A DNA stretch of 64,000 nt. It comes from Celerinatantimonas sp046054195. GTDB lineage: Bacteria; Pseudomonadota; Gammaproteobacteria; Enterobacterales; Celerinatantimonadaceae. Shown here piece by piece: positions 49,358 to 58,088 of the stretch; the stretch's first letter is position 1; every line of letters starts with the position of its first letter. Both the position numbers and the translations under genes were made by a program. The stretch is taken from positions 124,001 to 188,000 of the forward strand of contig NZ_JBEQCS010000005.1 in NCBI RefSeq assembly GCF_046054195.1, given 5' to 3'. The notes below the pieces were generated by a model that ran no database searches, was not told the origin of the DNA, and worked only from the letters and a program-made list of their open reading frames with translations.

Positions 49358-50474
49358 TGAATATCGCGATGCAGATAAAGTTCAAAAAACTCTCGCGCTG
49401 ATCAATTCAAAGATGGCAACACTCAGCCGCTATAGCGCACGCTCACCACTTCGAATTATGGAAGTCTGCGGCGGCCACACACACGCTATTTTTCGCTTTG
49501 GCCTAGATAAACTGCTGCCCGAGAGTATTGATTTTATTCACGGGCCAGGTTGTCCGGTTTGCGTATTGCCGATGGGGCGCATCGACAGTTGCATCGAGAT
49601 AGCTCACCACAGCGAGGTGATTTTTTTAACCTTTGGCGATGCCATGCGAGTACCCGGTAGCCATGGCTCATTGCTAGACGCGCGCCGTGAAGGCGCCGAT
49701 GTCAGGATGATTTACTCCCCGCTCGATGCGCTTAAAATTGCCAAAGAAAATCCATCACGAGCAGTGGTGTTCTTTGCCTTGGGCTTTGAAACCACCATGC
49801 CCGCCACAGCGATGACGTTTATCAAAGCCAAGGCACTTAAACTTTCCAATCTATTTGGGTTTTGTCAGCACATTACTATTATTCCAACACTCAACGAGCT
49901 GCTCAGTTCGCCAGATCAACAAATTGATGCGCTCCTTGGTCCAGGCCACGTGTCGATGATTATCGGCGCAGATGCCTATCAGCCATTATGTCAGCAGTAT
50001 CACTGTCCATTGGTGGTCAGTGGCTTTGAACCCGTTGATATGCTCCAGAGCGTTTTGATGATTGTCGAACAGATTGCCCAAGGGCGATGCAGCGTCGAAA
50101 ATCAATATGCCCGAGTGGTGCGCAGTGAAGGTAATCGCCAAGCTCAAGATGCGATTGCTAAAGTCTTTACGCTTAAACAATCAAGCCAATGGCGAGGGCT
50201 TGGAAGTATTGCTAAATCAGGAATGCGCTTTAGTGATGACTTTGCCCAGTTTGATGCGGAGATAAAATTCGCTCCGCGCCAGTATGACGTCAGTGAGCAA
50301 AGTGGCGCTCGCTGCGGTGATGTGTTAACGGGTAAATGTAAACCTCAACACTGCCCATTATTTGCCAAACAATGCTCCCCCAAACAACCAGTTGGAGCAT
50401 TAATGGTGTCATCAGAAGGCGCGTGTGCAGCCTGTTATCAATATGCTTTGGAGGATGAATGTCCAGCGATGTAA
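49344..50474 (+). CDS. hypD: Fe-S maturation protein HypD
   Basis: 376 residues from ATG 49344 (MRWIDEYRD), in line with E. coli HypD MRFVDEYR, overlapping hypC by 14 bp. Conserved motifs: MEVCGGHTHAIFRFG, HGPGCPVCVLP, GFEPVD and the C-terminal CGDVLTGKCKPQHCPLF [4Fe-4S] cluster ligands. Scaffold on which Fe receives CN and CO. Confidence 0.96.
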   Translation: MRWIDEYRDADKVQKTLALINSKMATLSRYSARSPLRIMEVCGGHTHAIFRFGLDKLLPESIDFIHGPGCPVCVLPMGRIDSCIEIAHHSEVIFLTFGDAMRVPGSHGSLLDARREGADVRMIYSPLDALKIAKENPSRAVVFFALGFETTMPATAMTFIKAKALKLSNLFGFCQHITIIPTLNELLSSPDQQIDALLGPGHVSMIIGADAYQPLCQQYHCPLVVSGFEPVDMLQSVLMIVEQIAQGRCSVENQYARVVRSEGNRQAQDAIAKVFTLKQSSQWRGLGSIAKSGMRFSDDFAQFDAEIKFAPRQYDVSEQSGARCGDVLTGKCKPQHCPLFAKQCSPKQPVGALMVSSEGACAACYQYALEDECPAM

Positions 50475-51475
50475 TTACCTTAGCGCACGGCAGTGGCGGC
50501 CAAGCAATGGGCCAGTTAATTGAAAATCTGCTCGTTAAACAGTTTGATAACCCCTATTTGCGTCGTGGTGAAGATCAGGCCCGACTCGCGCTGTCATCCA
50601 TGAGCTCAGGGGCTGGCACGTTGGCGATGACCACCGATAGCTTTGTGATTGACCCTTTAGAGTTTCCAGGTGGTGATATCGGCAAATTGGCCATTTGTGG
50701 CACCGCGAACGATCTAGCAGTGGGCGGCGCTTGCGCTCAATATCTGACCTGCAGCTTAATTTTAGAAGAAGGGTTTGCTATCGCTCGTTTAGAAAAAATC
50801 ATTCAGAGTATGGCAAAAACCGCTCAAGAGGCCAACATTCAGATTGTCACTGGAGATACCAAAGTTGTGGGTCGAGGCTGTGCTGATAAATTATTTATCA
50901 ACACCACTGGCATTGGTGTGATTGATGCTCGCGTGCAGTGGGGCATGGAACAGATTAGTGCAACAGATGACATTATTGTCACCGGCACATTGGGCGATCA
51001 CGGCGGCGCTATTTTAAACCAGCGCGAAAACTTAGGTTTGGGCGATGCGTTGCAAAGCGATTGTGCCCTGCTCTGGCCCTTGGTTGAACCACTGATTCAC
51101 ATTGAAGGTGTTCATACCTTACGCGATGCCACCCGTGGCGGCGTAAATGCTATTTTGCACGAATTTACCAAAGCCAGTGGACTTGGCTTTGAAGTGAGTG
51201 AAACGCAATTGCCTATCAGTGATGCGGTTCGCGGCATGTGCGAGTTATTAGGGCTTGACCCACTTAATCTGGCCAATGAAGGTAAGCTGGTTATTATCTG
51301 CAAAAATAGCGCAACCGAGCAGGTGTTAAATGCGCTCCACCAGCACCATTTAGGCACTAATGCAGCTGTCATCGGCAAGGTTCAGACAAAATCAGGCGTT
51401 CGCGTTAAAGGCGCTTATGGGGTTGTGCGCACCTTAGATCTACCTTATTTTGAGCCTCTTCCGCGTATTTGTTGA
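50459..51475 (+). CDS. hypE: Carbamoyl dehydratase HypE
   Basis: 338 residues, PurM-like fold with LAHGSGGQAMGQLI, GDTKVVGRG and GTLGDHGGAI. It ends in PRIC, whose terminal Cys accepts the carbamoyl group from HypF and becomes thiocyanate. Overlaps hypD by 16 bp; GGAGG before the ATG. The gap 51476-51696 to the regulator gene shows no terminator or clear promoter. Confidence 0.96.
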   Translation: MSSDVITLAHGSGGQAMGQLIENLLVKQFDNPYLRRGEDQARLALSSMSSGAGTLAMTTDSFVIDPLEFPGGDIGKLAICGTANDLAVGGACAQYLTCSLILEEGFAIARLEKIIQSMAKTAQEANIQIVTGDTKVVGRGCADKLFINTTGIGVIDARVQWGMEQISATDDIIVTGTLGDHGGAILNQRENLGLGDALQSDCALLWPLVEPLIHIEGVHTLRDATRGGVNAILHEFTKASGLGFEVSETQLPISDAVRGMCELLGLDPLNLANEGKLVIICKNSATEQVLNALHQHHLGTNAAVIGKVQTKSGVRVKGAYGVVRTLDLPYFEPLPRIC

Positions 51476-51696
51476 TCAAGTTTCGGTTATTGAACACACC
51501 AAATCGATATAATGCCTTACAAATAATATGGCTTTATCGATATGGCTGATTTACGCGCATAGTAGAGATGTTTCATTATCATCAAATCGGCTATTTCGAA
51601 CCTATTGCCTTAAGAACAGATGGTCTTAAATAGTGACGCTGTGGCGGGTATTTAAGGCAGCTGTTCTGTGCTCATATATGCTTCAGCGAGATAGTC

Positions 51697-53772
51697 ATGT
51701 TCATAACAACCAACGATCATACGCAATCGACATTTTGGCTGGATTTGACTCATCAGCTCCTTGAGCAATTTACTATCGAGGAGTTCTTGGGTTGCCTGCA
51801 GCAGAAGTTAGCGGCGCACCCGGCGCATTGCCAACCAACATTATTGGTTTCTGGCTCTGAGCAATTGAGTTGGCATATTTATGACCCAAAATACCGCAGC
51901 TTTGAACAGCCCGGATTATTTGAAAATGGCCCGCTGCATCAGATTCAAACGACTCGACAAGTTCTAAAACTGAGCCGTGAAGAGTTTATCCAACGCTATC
52001 CGGCGCTCTATCAACAGGCTAACTATCCTGAATTTAATTACTATGCAGCCCTGCCACTGGTTGATACTCAGGGCCGTTATAACTTGTGTGAAATCTTAAG
52101 TGAAAAGCCCTTTGAAGACACCCAAGTGCTGACCCATTCATTATCCATTGCGCTGGCTCACTTGCAATCGCACGTTGAACTGCGTTATCAGGAAAATCAG
52201 TTGTGTCAGCAGCGCGATGACTTTCATGTGTTAGTCAATGTCACCAATTCGGTGCTAGCCCAACGCGAGTTAGATAAAGTGATTTTGCAGATAGCCCGAG
52301 AAATCCACCGCTATTTTGCCCTTGATGCCATTACCATCACGCTGCCAGATACCGAACCTAAACATAACATCAGCTACAGCACCTTCTTTTTTAACTCTCA
52401 GGAGATATCGCTGTGTGAACAGCGCTCACTGAGTAACAAAAGTCAAAGTCGCCACGTTTTTGAACATGCCAAACGCTCACTTCACTCGCTTAACAGTGAT
52501 GATGATATGGCGCTCTCAGAGCAAAAGCTGTTTGATTTGTGGCCGGCCTCATCTCATCAACTAGGATTACTGCCAATTATCTATGCAGGCAAAGTCTGCG
52601 GCGTTTTAAAAGTGGCCCATGGCGAACCAAATACCAACAGTTTTAGCCAAAATCGGCTCGATCTGCTTGAGCAAATCGCTGAACGCGTCGGAATCGCCAT
52701 CGATAATGCCCGCGCCTATCAGCAGATCAAATCACTTAAAGAACAGTTGGTGCATGAAAATCACTATTTAAGTGAGCAAATCGACCAGATCGATCATCAG
52801 TTTGATCAAATCATCGGTCGCAGCAGTGCTATCAGTGATGTGATGAAACAGATAGAGATCGTCGCGAAAACCGACTGCAGCGTATTACTATTAGGCGAAA
52901 CCGGAACTGGTAAAGAGTTATTTGCCAAAGCGATTCATCAACTGAGTCCACGCAATGGCAAACGCATGATCAAAATGAACTGCGCCGCCATGCCTGCCGG
53001 CTTATTAGAGAGCGATCTATTTGGTCATGAAAAAGGCGCTTTTACTGGCGCGAGCACCAGCCGAGCAGGCCGCTTTGAGCTAGCCCATCAAAGCAGCCTA
53101 TTTTTAGATGAAATAGGCGATATGCCGCTTGAGTTGCAACCCAAACTATTACGAGTTCTCCAAGAGCAAGAATTTGAACGACTCGGTGGTAGCAAACTGA
53201 TTCAGGTCGATGTTCGCCTTATCGCGGCAACCAATCGAGATCTCAAACAGATGGTTGAAGATAAAAGCTTTCGCAGCGATCTCTTCTATCGGCTCAATGT
53301 GTTCCCGGTACGTCTGCCGCCACTTCGAGAACGCCTCGAAGACATTCCGACATTAGTTAAGTTTTTTGCTTTTAAAGCGGCGCGCCGTTTGGGCCGAGAA
53401 ATTAACAGTATTCCAGCCAAAGTGCTCCAACAGCTCCAGCAGCATCCATGGCCGGGCAATGTGCGTGAGTTAGAAAATGTGGTTGAACGCGCAGTGTTAC
53501 TCTCGCCAGGTCGAGAACTTTGCTTACCGCCAGAGCTTAATATTCAAAGTGAGTTTGACTTTAGCTCATTTAGCCACAAAGTTATGCCAGAGCCAAAACC
53601 TGATCACCACCAGTACGACCAGATTATCAGCGCCTTAAAAGCAACCAATGGAATCGTGGCAGGCCCTCGCGGTGCAGCGCAAAAACTAGGCGTAAAACGC
53701 ACAACCTTACTGTCGCGAATGAAACGCTTAGGAATTGACAAAAATGCGGTCCTTACCGATGAATCTTGCTAA
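51697..53772 (+). CDS. fhlA: Sigma-54-dependent formate hydrogenlyase activator
   Basis: 691 residues, laid out like E. coli FhlA (692) and HyfR (670): an N-terminal sensor of about 380 residues with GAF-like domains (one near LDKVILQIAREIHRYFALD), an AAA+ domain with Walker A GETGTGKE (about 400), GAFTGA (about 447) and SSLFLDEIGDMP, and a Fis-type helix-turn-helix (LGVKRTTLLSRMKRLGI). Formate is the known effector of the family. It would activate the sigma-54 promoters of hydN and hypA, and perhaps hyf. FhlA or HyfR cannot be told apart here. Confidence 0.92.
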   Translation: MFITTNDHTQSTFWLDLTHQLLEQFTIEEFLGCLQQKLAAHPAHCQPTLLVSGSEQLSWHIYDPKYRSFEQPGLFENGPLHQIQTTRQVLKLSREEFIQRYPALYQQANYPEFNYYAALPLVDTQGRYNLCEILSEKPFEDTQVLTHSLSIALAHLQSHVELRYQENQLCQQRDDFHVLVNVTNSVLAQRELDKVILQIAREIHRYFALDAITITLPDTEPKHNISYSTFFFNSQEISLCEQRSLSNKSQSRHVFEHAKRSLHSLNSDDDMALSEQKLFDLWPASSHQLGLLPIIYAGKVCGVLKVAHGEPNTNSFSQNRLDLLEQIAERVGIAIDNARAYQQIKSLKEQLVHENHYLSEQIDQIDHQFDQIIGRSSAISDVMKQIEIVAKTDCSVLLLGETGTGKELFAKAIHQLSPRNGKRMIKMNCAAMPAGLLESDLFGHEKGAFTGASTSRAGRFELAHQSSLFLDEIGDMPLELQPKLLRVLQEQEFERLGGSKLIQVDVRLIAATNRDLKQMVEDKSFRSDLFYRLNVFPVRLPPLRERLEDIPTLVKFFAFKAARRLGREINSIPAKVLQQLQQHPWPGNVRELENVVERAVLLSPGRELCLPPELNIQSEFDFSSFSHKVMPEPKPDHHQYDQIISALKATNGIVAGPRGAAQKLGVKRTTLLSRMKRLGIDKNAVLTDESC

Positions 53773-53773
53773 C

Positions 53774-53808
53774 AACCTGACAAAAAAGAGTAAAAAAGCT
53801 TGTCGGTT
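53774..53808 (+). terminator. Possible terminator after the activator gene
   Basis: AACCTGACAA (53774-53783) pairs with TTGTCGGTT (53800-53808) with one bulge and a 16-nt A-rich loop, just past the stop. No T-run follows, so this is a weak call. Confidence 0.3.
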
Positions 53809-53909
53809 ATTTCGTGCGCAGGTAGATTAATCTCTGTTAGCGAAAATTAGTGGCTTGGTGTTAAAAAAATGCTAGGCTCGCTCCCTTCTGCATTAAGTTA
53901 AAAATAGTT

Positions 53910-54902
53910 ATGAAACTCATTGTTGTCGGCATCTTGCTGCTAGCTGCGGCGATCGCCATTGCTTCTACGCAGACGTATCTGCTTTATTACATCCGTGAAT
54001 TGCACTCTTTTGGTGGTGGCCTGCTAATTGTGCCAGTGCTTTGTTTTTTGGTGATTATTTACGTGATTCACGACTTTGTGCAGGTCAGTAAAGGGCCAAA
54101 TTTGGCTGATAATCCCCATGCCAGAGAAAACGAAAACAAGCTATTACTGGCTTGGAGCGATAGCGACGCAACCGATAGCCATTATCATCCGCAAGCTGTG
54201 TGGCGTAATTATCTGTTAGGGTTATTAAGCTTTGATATCGGCTTTTTGATCTTAGGGCGCAAATGGCGGGCGCGGCGCTGGCTAGAGAAAAAAGCTCGGC
54301 GGGTTCAATCGCCTTATGCCTGTTGGGCGGCGCGTTGTTGGCTAACCCAAAAAAACGAACCTAACTTTGCCAAAGCAATTGAACAATTAAGCTTATCTGT
54401 CACTCTTGAAGATCCCGCTGCTTATGGTTTGCTGGGCTTTATTTATAGCTGTCCTGATAGCCCATGTTATGACACCGAAGAGGCGCTTAGTTATTTTATT
54501 CGCGGCGCCAATAATCAAGATTGGTTTTCCCGACTCAATCTTGCCTATTGCTATGAATATGGCATCGGAATCAAAGCAGATAGCCAAAAAGCGCAGCAAC
54601 TTTATCAACAGGTTGCAGAACAAAATGGCCAAGTGGCGGCTGCAATGCGACTCTCACTGATGCAGGAGCAAGACCCAAATCAGTTAGAAAATGCCTATTA
54701 CTGGGCTTATATCACAATGATTGAGTCCGACCGCAGTGATAGCACGGTGGCCCGCTGCGCGGCATTAGTGAACCAACTGCTGCCCGAACAAGTGGTTAAC
54801 CTTGAAGAGCATGCCAAGCCACTGCTGCGGTTACTGGCACTGAAACGCTCGAACCATATTGGCAGTGTGAGTTGGCAAACATCCGAGAGTTTAAACCGCT
54901 AA
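53910..54902 (+). CDS. Membrane protein with Sel1-like repeats
   Basis: 330 residues. Two membrane helices near the N-terminus (about 3-20 and 38-58), then a basic stretch (RKWRARRWLEKKARR) and tandem TPR/Sel1-like helical repeats from about residue 135 (AAYGLLGFIYS, RLNLAYCYEYGIGIKAD, AQQLYQQVAEQ). Such proteins scaffold partners at the membrane. Function unknown; it stands alone between the hydrogen locus and the catabolic cluster. Shine-Dalgarno site is weak. Confidence 0.72.
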   Translation: MKLIVVGILLLAAAIAIASTQTYLLYYIRELHSFGGGLLIVPVLCFLVIIYVIHDFVQVSKGPNLADNPHARENENKLLLAWSDSDATDSHYHPQAVWRNYLLGLLSFDIGFLILGRKWRARRWLEKKARRVQSPYACWAARCWLTQKNEPNFAKAIEQLSLSVTLEDPAAYGLLGFIYSCPDSPCYDTEEALSYFIRGANNQDWFSRLNLAYCYEYGIGIKADSQKAQQLYQQVAEQNGQVAAAMRLSLMQEQDPNQLENAYYWAYITMIESDRSDSTVARCAALVNQLLPEQVVNLEEHAKPLLRLLALKRSNHIGSVSWQTSESLNR

Positions 54903-54913
54903 CCCAGATGATA

Positions 54914-54940
54914 AAAAGCCAGTCAGCTTAACTGACTGGC
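54914..54940 (-). terminator. Terminator of the fumarylacetoacetase-family gene
   Basis: GCCAGTCAG (54918-54926) and CTGACTGGC (54932-54940) form a 9-bp stem with a 5-nt loop. On the minus strand five T residues follow, so it serves the gene ending at 54977; it also lies just past the convergent Sel1 gene. Confidence 0.8.
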
Positions 54941-54976
54941 CTTAAGTAGCCTTGTCGAGACTAATTTAAAACGCTC

Positions 54977-55591
54977 TTACTGAGCCTGCCAAGATGCTTC
55001 AATTAACGTTTTGCCCTGACATTTTACAATTCCCAAAAAGCGATCGCCTTTGGCAATCGTGCCAACCCCTTTAGGTGTGCCAGTCATTAAAATATCATTG
55101 TCATCAAGCGTGGTATAAGTGCTGAGCTCTTCTAGCATTGCTTGTGGAGAGTGGATCATCTGGCTGATATGACCTTGCTGGACAAGCGTCTCATTAATGG
55201 TTAGTTCAATGCTTAAATCATTAATATCTAACCCATCCAGTGCCACAAATTGGCTAAAAACAGCTGCGCCATCAAAGGCTTTGGCGCGCTCCCACGGCAG
55301 TCCTTTACCTTTTAGGGTGTTCTGCAAACCTCGCTTGGTCAAATCAAGACCAAAAGCGACTGCAGCTAAGCGACCATCACGAACCAAAAAGCTTAACTCA
55401 GATTCATAATGTAATTGCTCTTGATGAAAACAGTGCAATTGCTCAGAAATGGCTGAATTTGGCTTATTGAAGACGACCATCTGGTCGGGAACAGCGTTAT
55501 TAAGCTCGGTGATATGCTCAACATAATTGCGGCCAATACAGACGACTTTACTGGGCGTGACGTGAGTCTGCCCAACTAATACAGTATTCAT
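54977..55591 (-). CDS. Fumarylacetoacetate hydrolase family protein
   Basis: 204 residues, FAHD1/YcgM size. Metal ligands fit the family: Glu-x-Glu in HYESELSF and an Asp in KAFDGAA, plus the segment VVCIGRNYVEHI. Relatives act as acylpyruvases, oxaloacetate decarboxylases or 2-oxo-hept-3-ene-dioate hydratases in catabolism. GGATAAAAC precedes the ATG. It lies 105 bp after the aminotransferase in the same direction; a 2-oxo acid product from that enzyme would be a sensible substrate (inference). Confidence 0.82.
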   Translation of the reverse strand: MNTVLVGQTHVTPSKVVCIGRNYVEHITELNNAVPDQMVVFNKPNSAISEQLHCFHQEQLHYESELSFLVRDGRLAAVAFGLDLTKRGLQNTLKGKGLPWERAKAFDGAAVFSQFVALDGLDINDLSIELTINETLVQQGHISQMIHSPQAMLEELSTYTTLDDNDILMTGTPKGVGTIAKGDRFLGIVKCQGKTLIEASWQAQ

Positions 55592-55696
55592 GTTTTATCC
55601 ATAAGCTGACAAGCGAAAGCAGGCTTTCGATTGGAGTGAAAATCCGCGCACAAGGTTCATCAGCATGAACCTTGTCACCTTATTAAGTTATACGGA

Positions 55697-56905
55697 TTAT
55701 GCCAGTTGCTGACAAGCATTGGATAAGCGCTCACAAGCACTCTCTAACAGTGCATCATCCACCGCATACGCAATTCGCAGATATCCTGGCATGCCAAAAG
55801 CAGAGCCTTGCAAAAGCGCTACATGGGCTTGTGAGAGGATCCAAGCAGCCACATCGACATCATCATTAAGAATTTTTCCATCCGCAGTTTTTTTACCAAT
55901 CAGCCCCTGACAGTTGGCAAATACATAAAAAGCACCATCGGGCGCATCAGCGCTCAAGCCATCAATGCTGGCAATGGTCTGTAACACTTTATCTTGGCGC
56001 TTGGCTAATTTGTCTCGCCACCCATCTAAAAATTGCTCATTTTGCGTGAGTGCGCAAACGGCGGCAGCCTGCGAAATAGTGCTTGGATTAGAGGTGCTTT
56101 GCGACTGTAAAATCTGCATCAAGCTGATAAGCCAAGCCGGGCCCGCTGCATAACCGAGTCGCCAGCCGGTCATCGCGTGACTTTTTGAGACTCCATTTAC
56201 AGTTAAAGTGCGATCAGCTAACTCAGGTGCTGCCTGCGCAAAGCTCTGATAACCAATGCCCCGATACCGCAGTGGCTCATAGATGTCATCTGACATCACT
56301 AAAACATTAGGGTAATCTCGTAGCACTTCAGCCAACGCTTTGAGCTCACTGGCAGAATAGATAGCCCCCGTAGGATTATTGGGCGAATTTAAGATTAACC
56401 AGCGCGTTTTATCGGTTAGTGCGCTTTGCAACTGCTCGCTGGTAAGCTTCCAACCACTTTGTTCAGAGCAAGGAACAATCACCGGCTCACCGTCGGCTAG
56501 ACGGACCATATCTGGATATGAAACCCAATACGGCGCGGGAATAATGACTTCATCTTCATCTTCAACGGTTGCCATCAACGCATTAAAAATAAGCTGTTTT
56601 GCGCCACTTCCAGCAATAATTTCATCTTTGTGATAGCAAAGTTGATTGTCTTGCGCAAATTTCTGAGCAATCGCCTCTTTGAGTTCGGCTGTTCCCGCAA
56701 CCGCCGTGTATTTGGTTTGATGGTTAACAATGGCCTCAATACCGGCATAGCTAATCGCATCAGGCGTGGCAAAATCTAGCTCACCTTCACCCAGATTGAT
56801 CACATTTTTACCCTGTTGCTCAAGTTCTCGAACCTGGTCGGAAATCACGGCCGTTGGTGACGGCTTCACACGCAGCATACGGCGCGCGATCAGTCGGTTA
56901 TTCAT
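55697..56905 (-). CDS. Class I PLP-dependent aminotransferase
   Basis: 402 residues from ATG 56905; a longer frame back to 57049 would run through the divergent promoter. PLP fold type I with SGAKQ (phosphate pocket), NSPNNPTG, DDIYEPL and the Schiff-base Lys241 in GVSKSHAMTGWRLGY. The sequence is that of the aspartate/aromatic aminotransferase I-gamma subgroup (thermophilic AspC-like). It would move the amino group of a released amino acid to 2-oxoglutarate or pyruvate. Divergent from the amidotransferase gene over only 70 bp. Confidence 0.88.
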   Translation of the reverse strand: MNNRLIARRMLRVKPSPTAVISDQVRELEQQGKNVINLGEGELDFATPDAISYAGIEAIVNHQTKYTAVAGTAELKEAIAQKFAQDNQLCYHKDEIIAGSGAKQLIFNALMATVEDEDEVIIPAPYWVSYPDMVRLADGEPVIVPCSEQSGWKLTSEQLQSALTDKTRWLILNSPNNPTGAIYSASELKALAEVLRDYPNVLVMSDDIYEPLRYRGIGYQSFAQAAPELADRTLTVNGVSKSHAMTGWRLGYAAGPAWLISLMQILQSQSTSNPSTISQAAAVCALTQNEQFLDGWRDKLAKRQDKVLQTIASIDGLSADAPDGAFYVFANCQGLIGKKTADGKILNDDVDVAAWILSQAHVALLQGSAFGMPGYLRIAYAVDDALLESACERLSNACQQLA

Positions 56906-56975
56906 AATACCACCCATTGTATAAATTGAATCAGTTAGTACAATCAAAGACACAAAGCTCACTTCGGGAACATTT

Positions 56976-58088
56976 ATGCCACGTATTTTTATTATTGATA
57001 ATGCTCTAACGCCGGCACATTTTGGCGTCACAGCCAGTATTTGGGCCAACCAGCACCAGCTGCCTTTGTGGAGCCTAAGGCCCAGTTTCGAAGGCGACTA
57101 TCCCGATAGTCACCAGCATGTCTGTCATAGCGGTTATTGTGTCACTAGCGGTTTATATCGCAGTGACACACTTGAAGCTGAAGTCACAGACATAGAGCAG
57201 CTTAAAAATAGCCCAGAGCACTGCGTTATAGTCCTTTCAAGCACGGATAAAAACCGCATCAGCTCTTTTAGTGGCACACGTTTTGTCAGCTCGCTCCAAG
57301 ACGATAAACTTATTCTGGCTGACTCAAACAACCAGTCCCTCCTTGAGCTGCGCTGCGATCATTTTGGCCGCTGGAGCACCAAGCCTTATGAAAAGCAAAG
57401 CCAAGCTTTGCCAATTGCCATCATCGCTCGAAAAGCTGACCAGTGTGATGCTTATCCAGCTATTCTTGGCGCATTAGGCGATGCAGCCCAGATGCTAAAA
57501 ACTGACGTTGCCATCTCGTTTATCGCCCCCAGCGAAGTATCTCAAGAGCTGTCAAACCTTAAGAATTTCGCTGGTATTATCTTGCCTGGTGGCTCATCCA
57601 TGCAGGCGGTAAAAGCACAAATTCAGGTTGCCAAAACAACGCTCAGCCAACAGCTCCCAACCCTTGGACTGTGCTTAGGGATGCAGAGCATGGCGACCGC
57701 GATTGTGCAAACCTATCCAGAGTTTGCAAAAGCCATGCTTGAAGAGCTCGATGCTAGTGCGCCAGTGCTAAGTTTTACCGCATTTAGTGACCATCGACAC
57801 CGCTGTGGTCTGTTTCCCATCACGCCGATAAAACCGCTTTGCCGCCTTATGGGCTCAGGCTCGATGCACTATAACCATCGTTATCAGTTCAACCCTGCGC
57901 TCACCGATTACCTAACAGCTCAGCAAATTAGCATCAGCGCGACAACAGGCGATATCGTCGAAGCGATTTCACACCAGACGCATCCATTCTGGCACGGCGT
58001 GCAGGGTCATCCAGAACTAGCCTCTCGTACTGGGGCCCCGCATCCGCTATTTAGTGCATTTTTAAACCATTGCCAAAGCCAAATTTAA
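56976..58088 (+). CDS. Stand-alone CTP-synthase-type glutamine amidotransferase-like protein
   Basis: 370 residues. The C-terminal part (about 145-370) matches the class I glutaminase domain of CTP synthase: ILPGGSSMQAV, catalytic Cys233 in GLCLGMQSM, a CTP-synthase-like block FSDHRHRCGLFPI with MGSGSMHYNHRYQF, and His345/Glu347 in GVQGHPEL. The CTP synthase ATP-binding domain is absent. The N-terminal 145 residues match nothing I know and contain no obvious signal or membrane helix. It may hydrolyse a gamma-amide or gamma-glutamyl bond instead of feeding ammonia to a synthase. Its stop codon overlaps that of the convergent M24 gene. Confidence 0.7.
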   Translation: MPRIFIIDNALTPAHFGVTASIWANQHQLPLWSLRPSFEGDYPDSHQHVCHSGYCVTSGLYRSDTLEAEVTDIEQLKNSPEHCVIVLSSTDKNRISSFSGTRFVSSLQDDKLILADSNNQSLLELRCDHFGRWSTKPYEKQSQALPIAIIARKADQCDAYPAILGALGDAAQMLKTDVAISFIAPSEVSQELSNLKNFAGIILPGGSSMQAVKAQIQVAKTTLSQQLPTLGLCLGMQSMATAIVQTYPEFAKAMLEELDASAPVLSFTAFSDHRHRCGLFPITPIKPLCRLMGSGSMHYNHRYQFNPALTDYLTAQQISISATTGDIVEAISHQTHPFWHGVQGHPELASRTGAPHPLFSAFLNHCQSQI

